Positions 7,793 to 17,942 are shown, counted from the first letter of the stretch. The stretch: 39,403 nt of DNA from Pseudomonadales bacterium (GCA_029246605.1 JAQWMV010000153.1:1-39403), one strand, 5' to 3'. A program made the numbers and translations. Notes: generated by a model from the sequence alone, not told the origin.

Positions 7793-9313
7793 TTAGATAG
7801 TTTGGTATCGATCAAGCTTTCGCAGGCCCAATGCCTCAGTTAAGTGCTTTGTGTGTATGTCGGTTGATTCTTCTATATCCGCGATTGTTCGAGCGACTTT
7901 GAGAATTTTATAGTAGCCCCGCGCTGAAAGACCGAGCGCTAACATCGCTTTGTCTAACAGGTGTTGGTCATTCGGAGTAAGTCTGCAATGCGCCTCAGTG
8001 TCCTTATTGGTAAGGGCCGCGTTTAATTTTCCGCATCGACTACGCATCACAGATTGTGACTCGACTATTTGCTTTAGAACCAGCTCGTGTTCTGTAAACG
8101 AGGTTTTTGCGCTCGTAGCAGAAAGCGTACCGGGTGGGAGGACAGGTACGTCAACGTGGAGATCAATGCGGTCCAGTAAGGGTCCTGAAACTCGAGATCG
8201 GTACTTCTATATTTTGTCGTTGGTGCAATCGCAACTATCTGTGTTATCGCCGTAGTAACCACATGGACAAGGATTCATCGCGGCAAGGAGTTGAAAGTTT
8301 GCGGGAAAGCGCACCTGATGGTGTGCCCGACTAATGATGATCTCTCCGGATTCAATGGGTTCACGAAGTACTTCGAGAACCTGCCTTGGATATTCTGGTA
8401 ATTCGTCGAGAAAAAGCACGCCGTTGTGAGCCAGTGAAATTTCCCCGGGCCGTGGTGGATTGCCACCGCCAACTAGCGCTACAGCAGATGCTGTGTGATT
8501 CGGTGTACGGAAGGGTCGCACACCGAACGATGTAGTGTCGAACTGATATTTAGAAACAGACTGGACTGATGCCGAAGATAGAGATTCTTCTGTCGACATT
8601 ACTGGAAGCAAAGAACCCAAACGACTTGCCAGCATTGTTTTGCCACTGCCTGGCGAGCCAATGAAAAGCAGATTGTGCGAACCCGCGGCTGCAATAGTGA
8701 GTGCTCGTTTTGCTAGTTTCTGACCTCGAACATCTGAAAGTTTCATTGTGTCGTCGGGGCGTGTTCCTGTGCTTTTCCCCTTCGCTAAAGCTAGCGGTTT
8801 ACGCGCCAGAAGGTGTGCGATCACGTCCTGGAGACTACTAGTCGCGAAAACCTGTAGGGACGTCTCAACTAATGCCGCCTCGGGACCGTTCGCAGCAGGC
8901 ACTATGAGGGATCGCTTTGTGGAACTGGTTTGTATGGTTGCTGACAAAATACCACTAACAAATCTGATTTCACCATTTAGTGCCAGCTCACCGAGAAACT
9001 CAAAGTCCCTTAAGCAGCCTTCCGGCAGGTTGCCCGCAGCGACCAAAATGCAAAGTGCGATTACAAGATCGTAGCGGCCACCACTTTTCGGCAGGTCGGC
9101 AGGGCTCAGATTCACAGTGAGTCGTTTGTTTGGGAAGGAATAGCCAGCTTTGATAATGGCGGTTTTGACTCGGTCTTTACTCTCCTTAACGGCAGTCTCG
9201 GGAAGACGAACGATAATGATTTGTGGTAGTCCACTTGTAGTATCGGCTTCTACTGTTATAAGAGGTGCTTGAATACTAACTGCAACCCTAGAGAATGTGA
9301 TGGCGTAGGTCAT
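7793..9313 (-). pseudogene. comM: comM, Mg-chelatase-like AAA+ ATPase, interrupted by an in-frame amber codon
   Basis: ComM (YifB) is an AAA+ helicase known to promote branch migration during natural transformation. The N-terminal Lon-like domain occupies about residues 1-170, Walker A GSPGSGKT is at 219-226, Walker B VLFLDE is at 299-304, and the NPCPCGYYGD signature follows. Codon 369 is TAG (8207-8209), after CDCTNDKI. The same frame then continues KYRSRVSGPLLDRIDLHVDVP to a TAA at 7793. Without the TAG the protein is 506 aa, exactly the E. coli length, and no indel is needed. Relatives often have Gln or another ordinary residue at this position. The cause could be a sequencing error, a recent nonsense mutation, or suppression. 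The downstream part has no good start of its own. Confidence 0.88.
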
Positions 9314-9425
9314 GGGTCATGCCGCTGATCGGATTCCCCAATTTTGCATATCCACGTTATTTGATCTTTAGGTGAAACTACCGACTTCATGTCAGTCAGG
9401 GCGTTCTTTCTTGTAATCTTTATAC

Positions 9426-9442
9426 TGCACTTATATAGTGCG
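9426..9442 (+). promoter_or_regulatory. NtrC-type enhancer site 1
   Basis: TGCACTTATATAGTGCG has the TGCAC-N7-GTGC form of NtrC binding sites. Its centre lies about 131 bases before the predicted sigma-54 start site. Confidence 0.75.
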
Positions 9443-9457
9443 ATGCCTCGGCTCGGG

Positions 9458-9474
9458 AGCACTATGCTAGTGCA
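9458..9474 (+). promoter_or_regulatory. NtrC-type enhancer site 2
   Basis: AGCACTATGCTAGTGCA has the GCAC-N7-GTGC form. Its centre is 32 bases from site 1, about three helical turns, so dimers would bind on the same face of the DNA. This is the spacing known for the two strong NtrC sites at E. coli glnA. Confidence 0.75.
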
Positions 9475-9537
9475 TTTTTGGGAAGTATCTACAGTAAGAT
9501 ATGTTCTAAGTACCTGATTATTAAGGTAATTAATTAC

Positions 9538-9554
9538 TTGGCACGGTCAATGCT
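9538..9554 (+). promoter_or_regulatory. Sigma-54 promoter of glnK
   Basis: TTGGCACGGTCAATGCT carries TGGCAC at the -24 element and the invariant GG-N10-GC (GG at 9540-9541, GC at 9552-9553). The -12 element has ATGCT where consensus is TTGCT. The predicted start site is near 9565, leaving a leader of about 140 bases before glnK. Confidence 0.78.
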
Positions 9555-9707
9555 CTTAATGTGGAACCTAACGCAATCATAGGTTGTATGATGGCTTCGA
9601 AAGAAAATCACGAAGCGCATATTGGCAATTGGAATGCGTATGTAATTTCGATAAATTGGTTATAGGGACCGAACGGTCCGAGATAATCCTGAACAAGGAG
9701 AACATGA

Positions 9708-10046
<339 letters not shown>

Positions 10047-10086
10047 ACCTTCACGGGCTAGTTTCTTTAGTCCGTCCCCGTAGATC

Positions 10087-10124
10087 AGAAAGGGCACGTT
10101 CGTGTGCCCGTTTCTTTTCTTTCT
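10087..10124 (+). terminator. Terminator after glnK
   Basis: The stem is GGGCAC (10092-10097) with GTGCCC (10104-10109) and a 6-base loop. It is flanked by AGAAA and TTTCT, which can extend the stem past one bulged G, and a T-rich tail follows. It separates glnK from thrC. Confidence 0.75.
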
Positions 10125-10179
10125 TGCTTGCTATTTTAGTTGGACGATATAATCCGCCGACTTCCTTGGCTTCATCATT

Positions 10180-11553
10180 ATGAAATATCAAAGTACACGA
10201 GGACAGGTATCTGGACTCTCTTTTGTTGAGGCCGTCATGATGGGCCTCGCTTCTGACGGTGGTCTTCTGGTACCCCAGGTGATCCCTGATTTACGCGCTC
10301 GGCTCAAATCTATGCGTGGAATGAGTTATAACGCTTTGGCATTTGAAATAATGCGACACTACATCGATGATCTGCCGGAAAAGGATCTTATAGGCCTAAT
10401 TGATACATCCTACGCGACTTTTGATCATGAGTTGATCACACCCGTGAAGTCGTTGGACAATTTCCATGTATTGGAGTTGTTTCATGGGCCGACGTTGGCG
10501 TTCAAAGATGTCGCGCTACAGTTCCTGGGTAATTTTTTTGAACACATTCTCGAGGGCAGCGACGCCAGACTCAATATTCTCTGTGCAACTAGTGGTGATA
10601 CTGGAAGCGCTGCGATCGCTGGTGTTAAAGGCAAAGCACGTATCAATATCTTCGTGCTATATCCGACTGGAAAAACCAGCCCCTTACAAGAACGGCAAAT
10701 GACCACGGTGCTGGATGACAATATCCATAACATTTCGCTGAATGGTAGCTTTGACGATTGCCAGACGTTAATGAAGTCAGTGTTTTCCGATCTCCCGTAT
10801 AGAAATCAGTATCAATTAGGTGCCGTGAACTCCGTAAACTGGGCGCGAATCCTTGCGCAAATTGTCTACTATTTTAGTGCCTGGTGTCAGTTAGACTGCC
10901 CTGATCGATTTGATGTTGCCGTACCGACAGGAAATTTTGGGAACATATTTGCGGGTTATCTTGCTAAAAGGATGGGGTTGCCTGTCCATCGTTTAATATT
11001 GGCCACTAACCAGAACGACATTCTCGCTAACTTCTTTAACTCAGGTAGGTATCAGAGAGGTGATGTCCATTTTACGCATAGCCCAGCGATGGATATTCAG
11101 ATAGCCAGTAATTTCGAACGTTACCTCTTTTACGAATTTGGGCAAGCGACAGATAAAGTATCAGATTTCATGAGCCAGTTTCAGTCAACTGGTTCAGCAA
11201 ACGTCAACTTCAACACGAAAAGACACAACGAAGATTTTCTAGCTGGTGCTGTAAGCAATGAAGAGACACTGCAGACGATCAAGTGGTGTCACGAAAATCA
11301 CGATTACTTGGTGGACCCACACACCGCTGTTGGAATCCACGTAGGTAGACAGTTTAGCGAACCAGGTATTCCACTTGTTTGTTTATCTACCGCACATCCC
11401 GCTAAATTTGAAAGTGCAATGCAAACGGCCCTACCAGGGGTTACGGTTGCGCATCCAACGTTGTCAGCGCTAATGGACTTGCCGGAGCGCAAACAACAAA
11501 TGGAAGTAGATGAGCAAGCCGTTAAAGATTATCTTGCGGCGCATGCTGGCTAG
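10180..11553 (+). CDS. thrC: Threonine synthase
   Basis: A PLP enzyme that converts O-phosphohomoserine to threonine in the last step of threonine synthesis. The PLP lysine is Lys109 in FHGPTLAFKDVALQFLG, and the phosphate-binding part is ATSGDTGSAAIAG. Both are typical of the bacterial class with an N-terminal small domain. At 457 aa it is of usual length. hom and thrB are not adjacent. The 3' end overlaps the convergent yigB gene by 32 bases. Confidence 0.95.
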   Translation: MKYQSTRGQVSGLSFVEAVMMGLASDGGLLVPQVIPDLRARLKSMRGMSYNALAFEIMRHYIDDLPEKDLIGLIDTSYATFDHELITPVKSLDNFHVLELFHGPTLAFKDVALQFLGNFFEHILEGSDARLNILCATSGDTGSAAIAGVKGKARINIFVLYPTGKTSPLQERQMTTVLDDNIHNISLNGSFDDCQTLMKSVFSDLPYRNQYQLGAVNSVNWARILAQIVYYFSAWCQLDCPDRFDVAVPTGNFGNIFAGYLAKRMGLPVHRLILATNQNDILANFFNSGRYQRGDVHFTHSPAMDIQIASNFERYLFYEFGQATDKVSDFMSQFQSTGSANVNFNTKRHNEDFLAGAVSNEETLQTIKWCHENHDYLVDPHTAVGIHVGRQFSEPGIPLVCLSTAHPAKFESAMQTALPGVTVAHPTLSALMDLPERKQQMEVDEQAVKDYLAAHAG

Positions 11554-12238
11554 CAATGTGAGAGACCGCCTCAGGTAATTCCTTCACACTAGACACGATG
11601 ACGTCCGGGGCGGTACAACCTTGGGATTTAACTTTTTTGCTTTTTACCCAAATGGTATGCATACCAACATTATTTGCGGTATCGATATCCAGGACTGGGT
11701 CGTCACCAATGTAGATCATTTCATGGGGCTCGGTGTTGGTGTGTGCCAGGGCACGAGAGAACAGGTTTGGTGCCGGCTTCGGGGCACCCACCTGTTCTGC
11801 ACTAAAGGAAAATGAGAAGTACGGCGTCAGTCCAAGACGCGAAATATCGGCATTGCCGTTGGTTAACGCACCCAAGACATATGAGTTTGCCAGTTGGCCA
11901 ATGGCTTCAAGGGCTCCGTCGAAAAAACTAACCTCGTTTCTTGCCGCTAGAAAAATCTCAATTGCAGCGTCAGAGAGTCGCTTTGCTTCAGGCCCGCTGA
12001 TATCACTCCGAAGCATTGCCTCATGAATAATACGCCTTCTTAACTCGGTGATCTGATGGACTAATTCCGGTGTTTGTTTCAGTACCTGGCCCCGAAGCGA
12101 ACGCATAGCGATGCTGTCATACTGCAGTGGTGGTGCGTTCTCCTTCAACCAATGATCCAAAAGCTTCTCGGCTCGCAAAATAATTGGTTTTACCGCCCAT
12201 AGCGTGTCATCCAGATCAAAGCCAATGACCTTAATCAT
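11522..12238 (-). CDS. yigB: HAD-family phosphatase, YigB-like
   Basis: A haloacid dehalogenase-superfamily phosphatase. Motif I is DLDDTLW near the N-terminus, motif II is GALTNGN, and motif IV is YIGDDPVLDI. The position directly after xerC matches E. coli yigB, an FMN phosphatase, so that name is used. Substrate specificity is inferred from position and family only. The ATG at 12238 overlaps the xerC stop by 8 bases; an upstream in-frame start at 12280 would lie deep inside xerC and is rejected. The length of 238 aa fits YigB. Confidence 0.83.
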   Translation of the reverse strand: MIKVIGFDLDDTLWAVKPIILRAEKLLDHWLKENAPPLQYDSIAMRSLRGQVLKQTPELVHQITELRRRIIHEAMLRSDISGPEAKRLSDAAIEIFLAARNEVSFFDGALEAIGQLANSYVLGALTNGNADISRLGLTPYFSFSFSAEQVGAPKPAPNLFSRALAHTNTEPHEMIYIGDDPVLDIDTANNVGMHTIWVKSKKVKSQGCTAPDVIVSSVKELPEAVSHIASQHAPQDNL

Positions 12239-13154
12239 GCTTCTCGGTCTTGTGATGCGCCCTTGGGTGAGCCTTGTCATAAACTTCAGCCAGATGCTGA
12301 AAGTCCAGATGTGTGTAGATCTGTGTGGTACTGATATCGGCGTGTCCCAGCAGTTCCTGGACTGCCCTTAGGTCACCGGAGGATTCCAGAAGATGACTCG
12401 CAAAGGAATGACGGAGCATATGTGGATGGACATTACCGTTTAAGTGCTGGCTGCGCGTCCAGTGCCGGACTCTTGCCTGAACATTTCTTGGGCTGATTCG
12501 AGATCCCCGTTCACTGATGAACAAAGCGTTATCAGTCGGTGACCGTCGACCATCTGGCCTTGCAGCGAGCCAGATCTGAAGTGCAGAAATGGCCTTCTCG
12601 CCGATGGGTAAGATTCGCTCTTTGTTACTTTTTCCGCGCACCTTAATGGTCCCGTCATCCCAACTGATATCGAGGAGGTTAGCACCTACCAGTTCAGCCA
12701 GGCGCAGCCCTGAGGAATAAAAAAGCTCCAGCATCGCTCGATCTCGTAGGGTATGCCACTTACCGCCTTTCACCTCAAGTAACCTGCTTACCTGATCCGT
12801 ATCCAACGTCTTTGGTAGTTTCTGTTCAGACTTTGGTGCCGCGAGCTGGTGCGCGGGGTTGTGCTTTACCCTTCCCTCACGATTCAGGTAGTTAAAAAAT
12901 GATCGTATAGAGGACAGGCAACGTTGCTGCGATTTTCCAGAAAGCCTCTGCCGATGTCCGGCGGACAAAAATAGTCGAAGATGGTGCACCGCAAGATTGT
13001 CCCAACCATTGATACCGGTATCGGCACAAAATACGTTCAGCTTGTCTAGGTCACGGGTATAAGCTTTTATGGTGTTGGAGGACAAGTTGCGCTCGTACTG
13101 CAGATAACGCAGAAAATCAGTGAGCCAGGGATCTTCCTGCCGGGAGTCTGGCAT
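12231..13154 (-). CDS. xerC: Tyrosine recombinase XerC
   Basis: Resolves chromosome dimers at dif together with XerD. At 307 aa it has the usual length. The N-terminal SAM-like DNA-binding domain (about residues 8-95) is followed by the catalytic domain with Arg151 (SGLRLAEL), Lys175 (RGKSNKER), His245 and Arg248 (HMLRHSF), His271 (LLGHADIS) and nucleophile Tyr280 (QIYTHLD). All catalytic residues are present. Its ATG follows the TAG of the DUF484 gene with no gap and in the same frame. Confidence 0.96.
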   Translation of the reverse strand: MPDSRQEDPWLTDFLRYLQYERNLSSNTIKAYTRDLDKLNVFCADTGINGWDNLAVHHLRLFLSAGHRQRLSGKSQQRCLSSIRSFFNYLNREGRVKHNPAHQLAAPKSEQKLPKTLDTDQVSRLLEVKGGKWHTLRDRAMLELFYSSGLRLAELVGANLLDISWDDGTIKVRGKSNKERILPIGEKAISALQIWLAARPDGRRSPTDNALFISERGSRISPRNVQARVRHWTRSQHLNGNVHPHMLRHSFASHLLESSGDLRAVQELLGHADISTTQIYTHLDFQHLAEVYDKAHPRAHHKTEKHD

Positions 13155-13844
13155 CTAGTGATCGATATGGCGGGGCAGCAGTAATGCGAGAGCGTCTGCT
13201 ACGAATCCGATAAACAGTGTGCCAAGACCTGACTTGAAGTAGTCCTTATCTTCACTACCGATCGCAAGAAGTGCGATGGGCTCGTCGATACGTACTGCAA
13301 GCACCGCAGCGGAGCGAACCTTGTCGCTGGCGTGACGAAACAAAAAGTCCTGTTCTGCAGAGCGTAGTACACCCATCGTGGGTTCGGTTGCACGCATTAA
13401 TGCACCGACATACTCCGCTGCACTACTTTCATTGACCACTGAGGTGAAATGGTTGATTTGGCGAGGCGTGTTTCCGAATATGATCAGGCTGTAAGCCGTA
13501 CTCTTGAACTCCTGGTTAAAGCTATTTTCCAGAGCGGAGAAAAAACTGTCACTGTCATGGCTTGAGATTAGGCTAAGGATCAATGCGCGACATTTATCGA
13601 ATACATCATTGTTACTTTCTGCTGCAGCGAGTAATTCGTCAAGTTTGCTTCGCGTTTCTGCATTTTGTTCTCGCAACATGCTGGCTTGTCTCTCCACGAG
13701 GGAGACCGTGTTGCCGTTGTCTTGTACGAGCGTCAGTGATTGCAGTAACTGCTCTCTGCCGACGAAGAAATCCGGGTGGGCTGCTAAAAATTCAACGACA
13801 TCATCGGGATTCATCTGGTCGGTCACTGCCTTTGCCTTATTCAT
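13155..13844 (-). CDS. DUF484 family protein (YigA-like)
   Basis: A 229-aa protein in the position of E. coli yigA, between dapF and xerC. It starts MNKAKAVTDQMNPDDVVEFLAAHPDFF, the family pattern in which the N-terminal part contains VxxFLxxHPDFF. A coiled-coil-like segment follows (LVERQASMLREQNAETRSKLDELL), and then a GAF-like C-terminal domain. The function is not established. The start at 13844 overlaps the dapF stop as ATGA. The stop is TAG directly abutting the xerC ATG in the same frame. Confidence 0.85.
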   Translation of the reverse strand: MNKAKAVTDQMNPDDVVEFLAAHPDFFVGREQLLQSLTLVQDNGNTVSLVERQASMLREQNAETRSKLDELLAAAESNNDVFDKCRALILSLISSHDSDSFFSALENSFNQEFKSTAYSLIIFGNTPRQINHFTSVVNESSAAEYVGALMRATEPTMGVLRSAEQDFLFRHASDKVRSAAVLAVRIDEPIALLAIGSEDKDYFKSGLGTLFIGFVADALALLLPRHIDH

Positions 13845-14695
13845 ATATGTAGTCTGCCCTCGTAAACCCGACAAGCTGAGCCTATCATGTATATATCTGC
13901 GTCACTCCCGGCCCATTTAATGTCGAGCTTTCCGCCAGGCAACGATACGCAAACCTGTTCATCCAATAAGCCGCGAAGTCTGCCCGCAACCACTGAGGCA
14001 CAGGCGCCAGAACCACAGGCGAGGGTTTCTCCTACGCCGCGTTCGTACACCCGCAAAGCGATTTCACTTCGCGACAGAATCTGCATGAAGTTCACGTTAG
14101 CACGATCGGGAAAACGCTTGTGTGACTCAAGGATCGGACCCAGTCTATTTACTGGTGCATCTGCAACATCATCAACCACCAATACGGCGTGCGGATTGCC
14201 AATATTAACTGCGGACAGACATACCCGTTCAGGTTCTCCGCACTGGTTAAGGGGGCTCATAACTTCGACGTCATAGCTTATCTGTGAGTGGTCGGCCAGG
14301 AATGGTATGTGTTCGGGCTCGAGCCTTGCCGGGCCCATGTTGACAGTAATATTCCCGTCTCGTTCCAGTTTGCACTCGATATTGCCGTTTTTAGCTTCCA
14401 GGATAATCTGAGTCTTGGTGGTCAGTCCCCTATCCCTGACGAACCTCGTTAAACAACGGGCCCCGTTGCCACACTGAGCAGCTTCAGAGCCGTCAGTATT
14501 ATAGATGCGAAAGCGAAAATCTGCGGTGGGACTGGCGGGCGGCTCTGCGATCAGCAACTGATCGAAGCCAATCCCCAGCCGTCGGTCCGCAAGCATACGA
14601 ATTTGATCTTCATTTAGCCGGATGTCCTGCGAAATGAGATCAAGCAGCATAAAGTCGTTGCCGATGCCGTGCATTTTTGTGAATCGTAATAACAT
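13841..14695 (-). CDS. dapF: Diaminopimelate epimerase
   Basis: Converts LL- to meso-diaminopimelate for lysine and peptidoglycan synthesis. The two active-site cysteines are Cys75 (AAQCGNGARC) and Cys227 (LACGSGACAS). The start MLLRFTKMHGIGNDFMLLD is typical, and the length of 284 aa is normal (E. coli 274). It lies downstream of lysA after a 90-base gap and overlaps DUF484 by four bases. Confidence 0.96.
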   Translation of the reverse strand: MLLRFTKMHGIGNDFMLLDLISQDIRLNEDQIRMLADRRLGIGFDQLLIAEPPASPTADFRFRIYNTDGSEAAQCGNGARCLTRFVRDRGLTTKTQIILEAKNGNIECKLERDGNITVNMGPARLEPEHIPFLADHSQISYDVEVMSPLNQCGEPERVCLSAVNIGNPHAVLVVDDVADAPVNRLGPILESHKRFPDRANVNFMQILSRSEIALRVYERGVGETLACGSGACASVVAGRLRGLLDEQVCVSLPGGKLDIKWAGSDADIYMIGSACRVYEGRLHI

Positions 14696-14785
14696 GATGC
14701 TAGATTACTGGAGCAACCTGCTATTGCAAGTCTGGTGTCACTTCACACCCATCGAAGTCACGTCATAGACTACGTGTGCCAATGC

Positions 14786-16030
14786 TCAATCAGGGAGAAT
14801 AGTTTCCAGGTGTAACTGGTCGTCTATTGTTTCCCGTTGTCGAACACAGTAATGATCACTTCCGGAAACAATGATTTCTGCCGCGCGATTACGGGAATTG
14901 TAGTTGGAACTCATGACAAATCCGTATGCGCCGGATGAGTGCACGGCAATCAGATCTCCGGTCGCGATCGCCAGCTCACGGTCGTGTGCGATAAAGTCGC
15001 CAGTTTCACAGACCGGACCTACAACGGACCAATTTTCCGGATCATCGTGTAGTTCAACCGCAGCAACCTTCTGCCAGGCGTTATACAGTGCGGGTCGAAT
15101 TAGATCATTCATAGCGGCATCTACGACCGCAAAACGATGGTCACCATTTTGCTTGGTAAGCTCTACTTTGGATAACAATATGCCAGCGTTCGCGACGATG
15201 TATCGACCTGGCTCGAAAAATAGTTTTTGACTATGTCTTCCCATGGTTTGCAGAACCGCACTGGCATAGTCTTCCACGGCGATGGGCTGCTCATCTTTGT
15301 AGCAAACACCCAGTCCGCCCCCTAGATCAATATGATTAAGGGTAATACCATCCCGCTCCAGACCATCAACCAACTGTAAAACTTCGGCAAGGGCATCTGT
15401 CAGTGGGCTTAACTCTGTAATCTGAGATCCGATATGGCAATCGATTCCTACGATATTAATATTGTCCATTGTGGCGGCGCGACGATACATTTCTACGGCA
15501 ATGTCTGAACTAACCCCGAATTTGTTCTCTTTTAAACCCGTTGCGATGTAGGGGTGGGTTCCCGAGTCGACGTCAGGATTGACGCGTATCGATATCGGTG
15601 CAACCTGCCCTAGTTGTGCGGCGATAGATTGCAAAGTATCGAGCTCTGCGACAGATTCGACGTTAAAACACGCGATGTTTGCTTGCAGCGCCATTTGAAG
15701 TTCCGCAGCGGTTTTTCCTACCCCAGAGAACACCACGCCTGCTGCATCCCCTCCCGCTCTTAACACCCGTTGTAATTCACCGCCGGACACAATGTCAAAA
15801 CCGGCACCAAGTCGTGCCAGGATATTGAGGACAGCGAGGTTGGAGTTTGCTTTTACGGAGTAACAAACCCTGTGTGGGTGTGATGCGAATGCCTGCTCGA
15901 AACTTGTGTAAGCTGCCTCGATATCGGCGCGACTATATACATAAGTGGGTGTGCCATAGGTATTGGCGATCTCAGTTAAGGCCACATCCTCAGCAACCAA
16001 CGTGTCATTCACATAGTGAAAACTAGTCAT
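14786..16030 (-). CDS. lysA: Diaminopimelate decarboxylase
   Basis: A PLP enzyme for the last step of lysine synthesis. The PLP lysine is in CYSVKANSN, with HIGSQI, DLGGGLGV and the substrate-binding GPVCETGDF (cysteine from the partner subunit). The start MTSFHYVNDTLVAEDVAL at 16030 gives 414 aa, the usual length. An upstream extension to 16105 is rejected because it would overlap most of lptM. It overlaps the end of lptM by eight bases, so the two are probably translationally coupled. Confidence 0.95.
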   Translation of the reverse strand: MTSFHYVNDTLVAEDVALTEIANTYGTPTYVYSRADIEAAYTSFEQAFASHPHRVCYSVKANSNLAVLNILARLGAGFDIVSGGELQRVLRAGGDAAGVVFSGVGKTAAELQMALQANIACFNVESVAELDTLQSIAAQLGQVAPISIRVNPDVDSGTHPYIATGLKENKFGVSSDIAVEMYRRAATMDNINIVGIDCHIGSQITELSPLTDALAEVLQLVDGLERDGITLNHIDLGGGLGVCYKDEQPIAVEDYASAVLQTMGRHSQKLFFEPGRYIVANAGILLSKVELTKQNGDHRFAVVDAAMNDLIRPALYNAWQKVAAVELHDDPENWSVVGPVCETGDFIAHDRELAIATGDLIAVHSSGAYGFVMSSNYNSRNRAAEIIVSGSDHYCVRQRETIDDQLHLETILPD

Positions 16031-16163
16031 CCTCATCCTCTTCTGTGGTCGGTGCGCTGGCTGTTGATGCCGTGGTGTCCGTTGTCTGTTCCAAAAACAG
16101 CACACCCTTCTGACCGCAGGATGTCAGTAAAGCAACTAAAAGAAGTAACAGGCAGCCCCTCAT
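16023..16163 (-). CDS. lptM: LptM-like lipoprotein
   Basis: A 46-aa lipoprotein precursor with signal peptide and lipobox MRGCLLLLLVALLTSCGQKG. The GQKGxL pattern after the lipid-bearing cysteine and an acidic low-complexity tail (EEDEDD) fit LptM (YifL), known in E. coli to help the LPS transporter LptD fold. The position between divergent cyaY and lysA-dapF matches E. coli. Earlier in-frame starts exist, but the ATG at 16163 gives the proper signal peptide. Confidence 0.85.
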   Translation of the reverse strand: MRGCLLLLLVALLTSCGQKGVLFLEQTTDTTASTASAPTTEEDEDD

Positions 16164-16241
16164 GAGTATCAATGTCCGAAAGAAAGCTTTGCAGTATACT
16201 TCTATGCTCGGGGTAAGCAAAAACGCTTGTGGGAGATTAAC

Positions 16242-16559
16242 GTGCAGGACGCAGAATTTCATGCGCTGGTGGATGAACTTTTTAACAGGCTAGAGGATGA
16301 ACTGGATGCCCAGGAGCTAGATCTGGACATTGATTCCGCAAGCGGTATTCTGACGATTGAGTTTCCAAATGGGTCGTCGGTAATCGTTAGCCGTCAGATA
16401 GCAGCGCACGAAGTGTGGGTAGCCGCGCGGTCTGGTGGATTTCATTTGTCGAATGAAGATAGCTGGTTTTGTAGAGTGACCGGTGAAGATTTGGCATCGC
16501 TGTTAAGCAGGGTCCTGACTGAGCAGTTGGGCGAGACAGTAACAATGACTATTTCATAG
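16242..16559 (+). CDS. cyaY: Iron-sulfur assembly protein CyaY (frataxin)
   Basis: Bacterial frataxin, an iron-binding regulator of the IscS/IscU machinery. The N-terminal helix is acidic ([20 protein letters not shown]), and the sheet follows with [18 protein letters not shown] and [13 protein letters not shown]. The length of 105 aa matches E. coli (106). The start is a GTG with GGGAG six bases upstream. The 3' end overlaps the convergent argH by 11 bases. Confidence 0.93.
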   Translation: MQDAEFHALVDELFNRLEDELDAQELDLDIDSASGILTIEFPNGSSVIVSRQIAAHEVWVAARSGGFHLSNEDSWFCRVTGEDLASLLSRVLTEQLGETVTMTIS

Positions 16560-17925
16560 CATTTTTAGCTGTTTGAATGGCCAGAAGGACACTAGCAGGT
16601 GCGGTACCACCAATGTGAGATCTGGCGTTGACTGACGCCTCCAGAGACAGGTCTACATCGTCGCCAATTAACTCGCAATGTGCCTGTAGTGTCGCCAGGG
16701 GCATACCAGAAAGGTCAGTATCATTTTCTATCGCTAGCGCGACAAGCTTTCCAACGACGTCATGGGCATCGCGAAATGGAAGCCCTTTGTTGACCAGATA
16801 ATCGGCAAGATCCGTGGCGGTGGCATGTCCTTTACTTGCCGCGAGTCTCATATTGTCTTTCTTGGTAATAATTGCCGGGATCATGTCAGCATAAGCAGTC
16901 AGGCATTTGAGTACGGTTTGTACCGTGTCGAATAGCGGTTCCTTGTCTTCCTGATTGTCTTTGTTGTATGCAAGGGGTTGCCCCTTCATCAAGGTAAGCA
17001 GTGACATCAGGTGACCAAATACTCGGCCCGATTTACCGCGCACCAGCTCCGGTACGTCGGGGTTTTTCTTCTGGGGCATAATTGAGGAGCCGGTACAGAA
17101 TCGATCTGGCAAATCGATGTAATCAAACTGAGGGGACGACCAAAGGATGATCTCCTCCGCCCACCGGGAAAGATGCATCATAAGAATCGCGGCAGCGCCG
17201 GTAAATTCAATCGCAAAATCTCGGTCACTGACTGCATCAAGAGAGTTTGATGCAACGGCCTCGAAGTCTAATAGTTGTGCAGTAAGCGCGCGATCAATTG
17301 GATAGGTTGTGCCTGCAAGTGCCGCGGCACCCAGCGGTGAAACATTAATTCGCTTACGGCAGTCACTCAAACGCGCATAATCGCGCTCGATCATTGTAAA
17401 CCAGGCCATGAGATGGTGTCCGAAGGTCACTGGTTGGGCAACCTGTAAATGGGTCGAACCGGGCATTATGGTATCGGCTTCTTGCTCTGCCAGAGCCAGC
17501 AGCCCACTTTGTAGCCTTTGGAGTTTTTCCAGGATCTCATCGACCATAGCGCGCAGATAAAGACGAATGTCTGTTGCTATTTGATCGTTTCTAGAGCGAC
17601 CGGTATGGAGCTTTTTACCAGTGTCTCCGATAATGTCTGTTAAGGCTTTTTCGATATTCATGTGAACATCTTCGAGTGCAACAGACCAGGTAAAATCTCC
17701 TGCGGTGATTTGCGCAGAGATTTGTGTAAGCCCACGCTCGATATCCGCTAACTCATCAGCGCTTAAGACACCAACCTCTGCCAGCATTGTTGCGTGAGCA
17801 ATAGAGCCTTGAATGTCGTACTGTGCCAGTTGCTTATCGAAGTCCACAGAGGCAGTAAACGCTTCAACAAAGGCGTCGGTGGCTTCGCTAAAGCGGCCGT
17901 CCCAGAGTTTGTTTTTATCGTTCAT
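16549..17925 (-). CDS. argH: Argininosuccinate lyase
   Basis: Splits argininosuccinate into arginine and fumarate. The fumarase-superfamily signature is [20 protein letters not shown], and other conserved segments are [27 protein letters not shown] and [16 protein letters not shown]. At 458 aa the length is normal. The gene is divergent from algZ, as in Pseudomonas. Confidence 0.97.
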   Translation of the reverse strand: MNDKNKLWDGRFSEATDAFVEAFTASVDFDKQLAQYDIQGSIAHATMLAEVGVLSADELADIERGLTQISAQITAGDFTWSVALEDVHMNIEKALTDIIGDTGKKLHTGRSRNDQIATDIRLYLRAMVDEILEKLQRLQSGLLALAEQEADTIMPGSTHLQVAQPVTFGHHLMAWFTMIERDYARLSDCRKRINVSPLGAAALAGTTYPIDRALTAQLLDFEAVASNSLDAVSDRDFAIEFTGAAAILMMHLSRWAEEIILWSSPQFDYIDLPDRFCTGSSIMPQKKNPDVPELVRGKSGRVFGHLMSLLTLMKGQPLAYNKDNQEDKEPLFDTVQTVLKCLTAYADMIPAIITKKDNMRLAASKGHATATDLADYLVNKGLPFRDAHDVVGKLVALAIENDTDLSGMPLATLQAHCELIGDDVDLSLEASVNARSHIGGTAPASVLLAIQTAKNAMK

Positions 17926-17942
17926 TATCGGTTTGCTAAAGA

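Noticed and set aside
14786-16105. Longer lysA start at 16105
   Set aside because: The extra codons lie over the lptM lipoprotein gene and have no similarity to LysA. MTSFHYV at 16030 is the natural start.
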